The notes below the pieces were generated by a model, which did not search any database, had not been told where the DNA came from, and worked only from the letters and a program-made list of their open reading frames with translations. A stretch of 64,000 nucleotides of DNA from Opisthorchis felineus (lineage: Eukaryota; Platyhelminthes; Trematoda; Opisthorchiida; Opisthorchiidae), in the NCBI GenBank assembly GCA_004794785.1, contig SJOL01010677.1, positions 298,124 through 362,123 on the forward strand, given 5' to 3'. Position 1 is the first letter of the stretch. The number at the start of each line of letters is the position of its first letter. The position numbers were made by a program, and so were the translations under genes. Below are positions 60,001 through 64,000 of this stretch, piece by piece.

Positions 60001-61226
60001 CTAGACAGGGGAAGTCGAGAGGCAGAGGTCGGGTTCGAACCACGGACCTTCCGGTTAGTAGATTCGCGCTCTAACCACTGAGCTCTCGCCCCCCTGAGCC
60101 ATCTCGCTTACTTCTGAAATACTTTAAAAGGACGACAGTGAAGACAAACACACCGAGAGGGCGTTAAGACGGACATTGAAACCAACATATAGAATAACAT
60201 GCCTTGCGGTCTATGGGTGTTGTTTCCGTATAACTTGTTTTAGTTGTGATAAACTGAAGCATGCGACCACCAAAAATGGGAAAGCATAAAGGTCAGTTCA
60301 TAACCTACTGGACGTGGATATCGCTCCGGGAAATTTGCAGGTTCTGGAGGTCCGTAAAACGGTTGACGGTCAGCTGGATGGGAAAAGCGCTGAGCAGAAG
60401 ATTGCGGCCCGGGGTAAGGAGCTCTTGGTCTGTAAGAGCGAGCGGGCGGATATCCTCCACGGAAGCCAGGCTGTCGATAACCGTGATCAGCTGGGGGACC
60501 AGGATGAAAGGATGGCACGTATCCTTGTGTGGGATGGTGATCATAATCATAAGCCTCACATTGCGCCATAGGATGCCTAATTGGGACCGGTGGGTTGTGC
60601 CGAGAGTAGTCCCAAGTAGCATGGGGACCAGGGACGCATGCATCACGCGTTTCATGAGGGAAATCATGCGGATGCAGCTCACGAAAATCAGTATCATGAT
60701 GAGCAGGTTCTGAATAACTTCCAAAAGGCAGGTCGTCAAAACATTGCGTCTGGTCGTCACCACGGGCAGGGAAATCATGTATCGGCATCATGTGGGTAGG
60801 GTGTTGATTTAAGTCATCGTACTGTTGATCTGGAGGGACGGTGACTGTCCAAGGCGGAGGGTTATTGTTGAAATCATCCAAAGGTTGAACAGGTTCATTA
60901 AAGGAGGACCCAGGGAAAACATTTTCCGGAACGGGAGTAACCATGGAAGAATCTTGCCTATATGTTGGTGGTTCTGGGGGTTGTGCTGGAGGAGGTGGTG
61001 GTGGCGGAGGCGGTGGAGGTGGTGGTGGAGGCGGGGGAGGGGGTGGCGCCGGACAGATGGATACAGGGGGCCAGGCAGGGGTTTGTAAGAGCGGAGCACG
61101 TCGAGTTGCCCACTGTTTGGCCAAGGCAGCCCAGTTATCTGCATCGTGTTGCGTATCCGGGGTAGCCGATCTAGGTCCATGGATGAGTGTTTCCGCCCAT
61201 GATTGTGGAGTGAATCCTGGCCACAT
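41690..61226 (-). CDS. PNISR: PNISR orthologue (PNN-interacting serine/arginine-rich protein), nine coding exons
   Basis: The exons are 61232-60309, 58882-58552, 55962-55801, 55439-55093, 54733-54644, 53176-52996, 45316-45203, 44083-43958 and 42096-41690. All junctions are AG/GT and all phases match, giving 891 residues from the ATG at 61226 (human PNISR is about 800). Conserved landmarks in order are an MW start and [10 protein letters not shown] (residues 30-39), a Pro-rich low-complexity region, [20 protein letters not shown] (human: KRRTLPAWIREGLEKMEREK), an acidic [11 protein letters not shown] segment, [20 protein letters not shown] (human LTEILLDVTDEEI region), [15 protein letters not shown], and a C-terminal RS domain. 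In other animals PNISR is a nuclear-speckle protein that interacts with pinin; a role in splicing is inferred from that. Orthology is secure; exact splice sites are predictions. Confidence 0.88.
42547..42565. repeat. Short GC-rich hairpin in PNISR intron 8
   Basis: GAGCCCTG and CAGGGCTC form a perfect 8-bp stem with a 3-nt loop. No associated element was recognised. Confidence 0.6.
43958..44083 (-). CDS. PNISR: PNISR coding exon 8
   Basis: It encodes [20 protein letters not shown] and [20 protein letters not shown], a Ser/acidic linker. Acceptor CTTGTCGATGTAG, donor TTCAG/GTAAGC, phase 1 in and out. Confidence 0.75.
45203..45316 (-). CDS. PNISR: PNISR coding exon 7
   Basis: It encodes [20 protein letters not shown] and a Glu/Arg-rich continuation, matching GLGGYGSGDSEDERSD of vertebrate PNISR. 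Acceptor GCCTTTGTTTCAG, donor GGCA/GTGAGT, phase 1 in and out. A SINE begins about 50 bp upstream of the acceptor. Confidence 0.85.
45366..45545 (-). repeat. tRNA-derived SINE in PNISR intron 6
   Basis: The reverse strand carries an A-box-like AGTGGCTAAGGCGCGAA and the 3' stem CACCGAAAGG seen in the other copies; the B-box is eroded. It is inserted in the same orientation as PNISR, close to the exon 7 acceptor. Confidence 0.8.
47312..47970 (+). mobile_element. 5'-truncated RTE LINE, 3' end only (LINE-1 family)
   Basis: Translation gives a diverged C-terminal domain: [42 protein letters not shown] and MTWQRH, collinear with copy A at 31.85-32.2 kb, followed by the family 3' UTR to the GGTTTGTGGTTGG block. 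It lies antisense inside PNISR intron 6 and is much older than copies A and B. Confidence 0.85.
48390..50678 (-). mobile_element. RTE-type LINE copy B, nearly identical to copy A, 3'-truncated
   Basis: It corresponds to 28564-30863 of copy A. It includes the whole 5' region and endonuclease, and ends in the first RT block, so the catalytic RT domain and 3' UTR are absent. Open frames of 96, 110, 106 and 73 codons are identical in sequence between the two copies. B has a 15-bp in-frame deletion (equivalent to 29761-29775) that removes VVSTYV-region residues of the endonuclease, plus small differences in the 5' region and a rearranged last 60 bp. It lies in PNISR intron 6 in the gene's orientation. 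Confidence 0.9.
50679..52995. other. PNISR intron 6 (upstream part), nothing recognised
   Basis: No coding motif or nameable repeat was found between LINE copy B and exon 6. Confidence 0.5.
52996..53176 (-). CDS. PNISR: PNISR coding exon 6 (conserved helical region)
   Basis: It encodes [20 protein letters not shown] and [20 protein letters not shown], matching the vertebrate LTKMLLTEILLDVTDEEI...AKDAHRKA block in pattern. The acceptor CGTTTTTCCTAG is strong; the donor ATGG/GTGGGT is chosen because it restores the frame of exon 7 through a split Gly codon. Confidence 0.8.
54644..54733 (-). CDS. PNISR: PNISR coding exon 5
   Basis: Exactly 30 codons, phase 0 on both sides: [18 protein letters not shown] followed by [12 protein letters not shown]. 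Acceptor GTTCTGAACAG, donor AACG/GTAAGT. It precedes the LTD...LLAV helix encoded by exon 6. Confidence 0.85.
55093..55439 (-). CDS. PNISR: PNISR coding exon 4 (acidic region)
   Basis: It encodes a 116-residue acidic, Ser-rich segment with [20 protein letters not shown] and [13 protein letters not shown], parallel to the DSDEEEEDTEN...SPSPVPQEE region of vertebrate PNISR. Acceptor AATTTCTTAG, donor CTCG/GTAAGC. Two further ATG-started frames here are shadows. Confidence 0.85.
55801..55962 (-). CDS. PNISR: PNISR coding exon 3 (conserved LPAW motif)
   Basis: It contains [20 protein letters not shown], the most diagnostic PNISR block (family: KRRTLPAWIREGLEKMEREK), beginning a charged helix. 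Acceptor GTGATTTTAG, donor ACTG/GTGAGA, phase 1 in and phase 1 out. Confidence 0.92.
58552..58882 (-). CDS. PNISR: PNISR coding exon 2
   Basis: The acceptor CTGTCTGTATTAG and the strong donor TTCG/GTGAGT bound 331 nt. The exon enters in phase 0 and leaves in phase 1. It encodes a His/Glu/Pro-rich segment ([18 protein letters not shown]) and [18 protein letters not shown]; no named domain. Confidence 0.8.
59925..60105 (-). repeat. tRNA-derived SINE in PNISR intron 1
   Basis: The reverse strand starts with GAGCTCAGTGGTTAGAGCGC (A-box) and has GGTTCGAACCC (B-box), the internal promoter pair of RNA polymerase III genes, then GGGCAACCTGGCAG and a terminal GCACTGAAAGGGTGC stem. It is the best-preserved promoter of the four copies, in the same orientation as PNISR. 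Confidence 0.9.
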
Positions 61227-61232
61227 GGCGCG
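60309..61232 (-). CDS. PNISR: PNISR coding exon 1 (N-terminal, proline-rich)
   Basis: The acceptor TTCTTTTTCCAG stands six bases before the ATG at 61226-61224, so a 5' non-coding exon lies further upstream. The Met-Trp start matches the family; an in-frame ATG at 61280 would lie in the intron. It encodes 306 residues: the [10 protein letters not shown] motif, a run of 20 prolines (residues 61-80, mixed CCN codons), then an Asp/His/Pro/Tyr-rich region ending YPRP. The donor is CCA/GTAGGT; the competing GTTATG two codons on would break the frame of exon 2. Confidence 0.85.
60987..61046 (-). repeat. Twenty-proline tract in PNISR exon 1
   Basis: Twenty consecutive CCN codons using all four third bases. 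The mixed codons suggest it is kept at the protein level and is not a fresh slippage product. Confidence 0.9.
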
Positions 61233-61319
61233 CTGGAAAAAGAAGTGGATATAATCATCTCTCTCATAAAAAGACCACACATAGGGGATGCCAGAAGTGG
61301 GTTTGGTAAGAAGGAAAGG

Positions 61320-63230
61320 TCATCATTATCATCATCATGGACAGCACATCAGTGTCCGAAATTGATGCTTCACTCCGTACAACCATGATTCATTGGAAAG
61401 CCTTATTGTGAAGAAAAGAATGAAGGTTGACACGGAAGGGACTTGCAACAATCATTCCGAGATGCCTACATCTTCCGACACCCATTCAAGAAATCTGCAT
61501 AGGAACTGACAACACAAACGCCATTGACATTGATTAGCAGCCATATCTTGTAGCGTCTCCCCATCCTGGAAGGCGAGTGGCACCGACAGCACCCAAATGT
61601 TTCGTAATCTCCTTCATAACCCTCTGTCAGGTCAAGGGTTGGTCACCTCTCTGCTTCCGCTACTCTGAATTGGGCACGGAAAACACCCCTCTCTTCGACA
61701 AATGATGGTTTGGCATACGCAATACATGGCCTAACCAACGCAGCTTCTGGTACTGGACACATTTTTCAATGGAAGTACCTGTTGCACAACCGTAAACTCG
61801 CTTTCTAATTGCCTCGTTACGGATTCGCCAACACCAACCCACACGCGCCATAGTTCTGAGACAACAGTTGTCGAACACCTGGAGACGTCTCAGTTCCGCT
61901 TTTCGAACAGGCCAGGTCTCACAGCCATACAACAAAACAGCCCGTACTGCAGCCTGATACACGCGTCCCTTGAGATTCAGGGATAGATCGTTTAGCAAAC
62001 GTGACCCGAGCCTTGCAGATTCGTGCATTGACATCATCTGTCACACTACAATCAGAACTAATACAACTTCCAAGGTACGTAAAACGCACAACAACTTCGA
62101 GTGCCCCTCCCTGAATTGTAAGTGGCATGTTCAGTGACTGCATGTCCACGAGCATGACCTTACACTTTGTGGGTGAAAAGTGCATACCAAAGGACGGGAC
62201 GACTTTGGTCAGTTCATCGAAGAACATCTGCGCCTTCTCCTCCTCTTCGAGAACAATGTCGTCTTCATATCCCAGACCCACAAGGTTTTCGTCACAGTCT
62301 ATTTGAACACCGGGGTTTTGAAGACCTTACAGCGTTCGTCTCATTACCTCATCGATCACGGAGTGAAATAAGAGTGGAGAGAGTGGGTAACCCTGACGGA
62401 CACCGCTTTGTGTACGGAAGCTTTTGGAGAGCTCCCCATATACTCTCACGCGCGCGGAAGTCCGAGAATACAAAGAACGTATTATATTTACAAACTTCCG
62501 GGTCATTTCTTGATGGACAAGCGTGTCAAGGAGAACAGACCGGTCAACCGAGACGAGTGCGCTTTGGAAATCCAGGAACACCAAAATTGTGGGTCGCTTA
62601 TACGTATGGCGTTATTCCAGCACCTGACGGAGTGTGAGGATTCGGTCAACGCAACGCTACCGAGCAGGAGCCCCGCTTGCTGCTCTCGAGTCAGTGTTTC
62701 ACGAGCGCCCATAAGGCGACGAAGCACAAGTGACGCCAGCAGTCTCGTTACAACCGGGGTTAACCTCTGTGGTTACCACACTCACTACGAGCCCCCTTTT
62801 GAAAATGGGCACTATCACCGACTCCCCCAGTTGTCTGAGACAGTCTCCTTTTCCTAAATGCAGGCAAAGAGATGAGACAAGCGCTGACTGAGGATTTCAC
62901 CCGTCGTTGAACAGTGCGGGTGGGAGGTCATCCGGACCAGAAGCTCGGTGGCGCTTGAGAGAACATATGCAGTCATAAACCTCTGAGGCCGTAGGGGGTT
63001 CCACGTTCACCGTCCAAGGTTCTACGTCAACTGTGGGCTCCCGAGGAGTGGCAGCTGGTGGCCATGAAGGAAAGAGGATTCCCCATGAGCTGAGCACTAC
63101 CGAATAGTGTATTGTTCACGATAGCACAGTGACTTGCTTCACCAGAATATCGCCTCCGAGCGCTTACCACATGCTCATACTGATCCTTCCCAAGAGAATT
63201 ACGAAGGGCAATTTGTCCGAGATGTACCAT
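61320..63230 (-). mobile_element. RTE-type LINE, 5'-truncated (LINE-2 family), RT and C-terminal domain
   Basis: Minus-strand frames give, in order: PPTASEVYDCICSLKRHRAS with GPDDLPPALFNDG (RT entry), FLDFQSALVSVDR (first catalytic Asp), SGVRQGYPLSPLLF, GLGYEDDIVLEEE (YxDD box), [33 protein letters not shown] and [16 protein letters not shown], then a 3' UTR ending in a GATGATGATAATGATGA tail at about 61320. Frameshifts separate the blocks; the YADD alanine is glutamate. The 5' limit is approximate. It shares its 3' UTR with 16024-16556 and differs from the LINE-1 family. Confidence 0.88.
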
Positions 63231-63364
63231 ATAGAAGACTGCTAGTTAATAACATCACAGATATCTCATTCCCTGTAGCAGCAGCCGAAAAGCACAACCG
63301 AAGCAACAGAGCACGTGGAGATTAGGACCGTTATAAATGAAAGTCGGGTCTTCGACCGGTCAGA

Positions 63365-63548
63365 TCGTTCAGCTATAGCACCCTTTCGGTGCCTAACTGC
63401 TATGCCACCCGAATGAAGCACGAGGGCTGGGAGACTGCCAGGTTGCCCAAGCCGAGGCAGGAGAGGTCAAGAAGCAGAGGTCGGGTTCGCACCACGGACC
63501 TTCCGGTCAGCAAATTCGCGCTCTAACCACTGAGTCACCTCGGATGTC
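63365..63548 (-). repeat. tRNA-derived SINE
   Basis: The reverse strand reads GGTGACTCAGTGGTTAGAGC (A-box), GTGCGAACCC (B-box with one change), GGCTTGGGCAACCTGGCAG and the terminal stem GCACCGAAAGGGTGC. Near-identical to 59925-60105. Confidence 0.9.
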
Positions 63549-64000
63549 CGCCTGGACGTATACCACTGGTCAGGCAAATCACTTTTAGTATTTATCGATT
63601 GGTTCACCTTTCAGTAGCACTTTACATCTGCAGGTATGAAGTGCATGTCAAGCCGTGATTGAGAATCTTTTGGGTCACCTAAGATGGCTAGTACTCCTGA
63701 ACTGATACAAGAAGCACAATATCCGTGTATTCAAAGTGTTCCCTGACGGAAATGCCAATGCGGTATGGTTTTCTCAAGATACAGAGACGCTTTATTCCCA
63801 TGAGGGAAGACAGAATAGAGATGATCGGTCCGAAAATGCGGTCGCCCCACATACGAACTGGACATTTGCCCTGCTCTGTTTCGCGAAGTCTTGCGTTCAT
63901 GGGGTCGGTTACGAGCCACGGAAAAGGAGTATAACGTGAACCCCAGTCAGGAGGGCGCGAAGATCTCATGGCACTACCACACTGCGACCCTAGGTTGGGG
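63549..64000. other. No gene recognised
   Basis: Overlapping short frames on both strands at 63688-63969 mirror one another and show no motif. It may be the intron or promoter region upstream of PNISR. Confidence 0.35.

Noticed and set aside
60261..61254. Several long frames on both strands over PNISR exon 1, including a glycine-rich plus-strand frame
   Set aside because: They are shadows of the proline-rich coding sequence; poly-Gly and poly-Arg/Trp frames arise from reading CCN codons on the other strand or in other frames.
1..64000. CRISPR arrays, operons, prokaryotic defence systems
   Set aside because: No regularly spaced direct repeats or dense co-directional genes; the intron structure and repeat content are eukaryotic.

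Overview
This is an intron-rich, repeat-dense eukaryotic window (AT microsatellite plus a 63-N assembly gap, no bacterial-style gene packing). The repeats point to a flatworm, most likely a digenean fluke. They are RTE-type LINEs with the C-terminal domain common in fluke LINEs, a Ty3/Gypsy relic, a Penelope-like element, a tRNA-derived SINE, and about 0.3 kb repeats carrying hammerhead-ribozyme cores, similar in style to schistosome S-alpha repeats. The taxon is inferred; no species marker is visible.

Layout. 1-12.4 kb: almost nothing recognisable apart from the AT repeat/gap and one strong 23-bp hairpin. 12.4-16.6 kb: a decayed Ty3/Gypsy pol flanked by hammerhead-type repeats, then a SINE and a LINE tail. 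16.6-28 kb: mostly unannotatable, with a LINE endonuclease relic (20.3-21.0 kb), several hammerhead-type repeats, a LINE tail and a Penelope RT relic that sits about 70 bp from a hammerhead remnant. 28.56-32.48 kb: a nearly full-length but broken RTE LINE (copy A). 32.5-37 kb: nothing seen. 37.0-40.15 kb, minus strand: three phase-compatible exons of an unrecognised membrane protein with a poly(A) signal; a hammerhead repeat lies in one of its introns. 40.5-40.7 kb: a fold-back MITE.

41.69-61.23 kb, minus strand: the main gene, a nine-exon PNISR (PNN-interacting serine/arginine-rich protein) orthologue. All eight introns are in matching phase and the predicted product is 891 aa. Its 7.7-kb intron 6 holds a second, nearly identical but 3'-truncated copy of the LINE (copy B, 48.39-50.68 kb), inverted relative to copy A, as well as a LINE tail and a SINE. 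A second RTE LINE family (61.32-63.2 kb, minus) ends about 90 bp upstream of the first PNISR coding exon.

The most unusual content is (i) the hammerhead-ribozyme repeat family, with an internal palindrome next to the ribozyme, frequent head-to-head arrangement, and decay in every copy here; (ii) the inverted LINE pair that shares inactivating mutations; (iii) the reconstructed PNISR locus.
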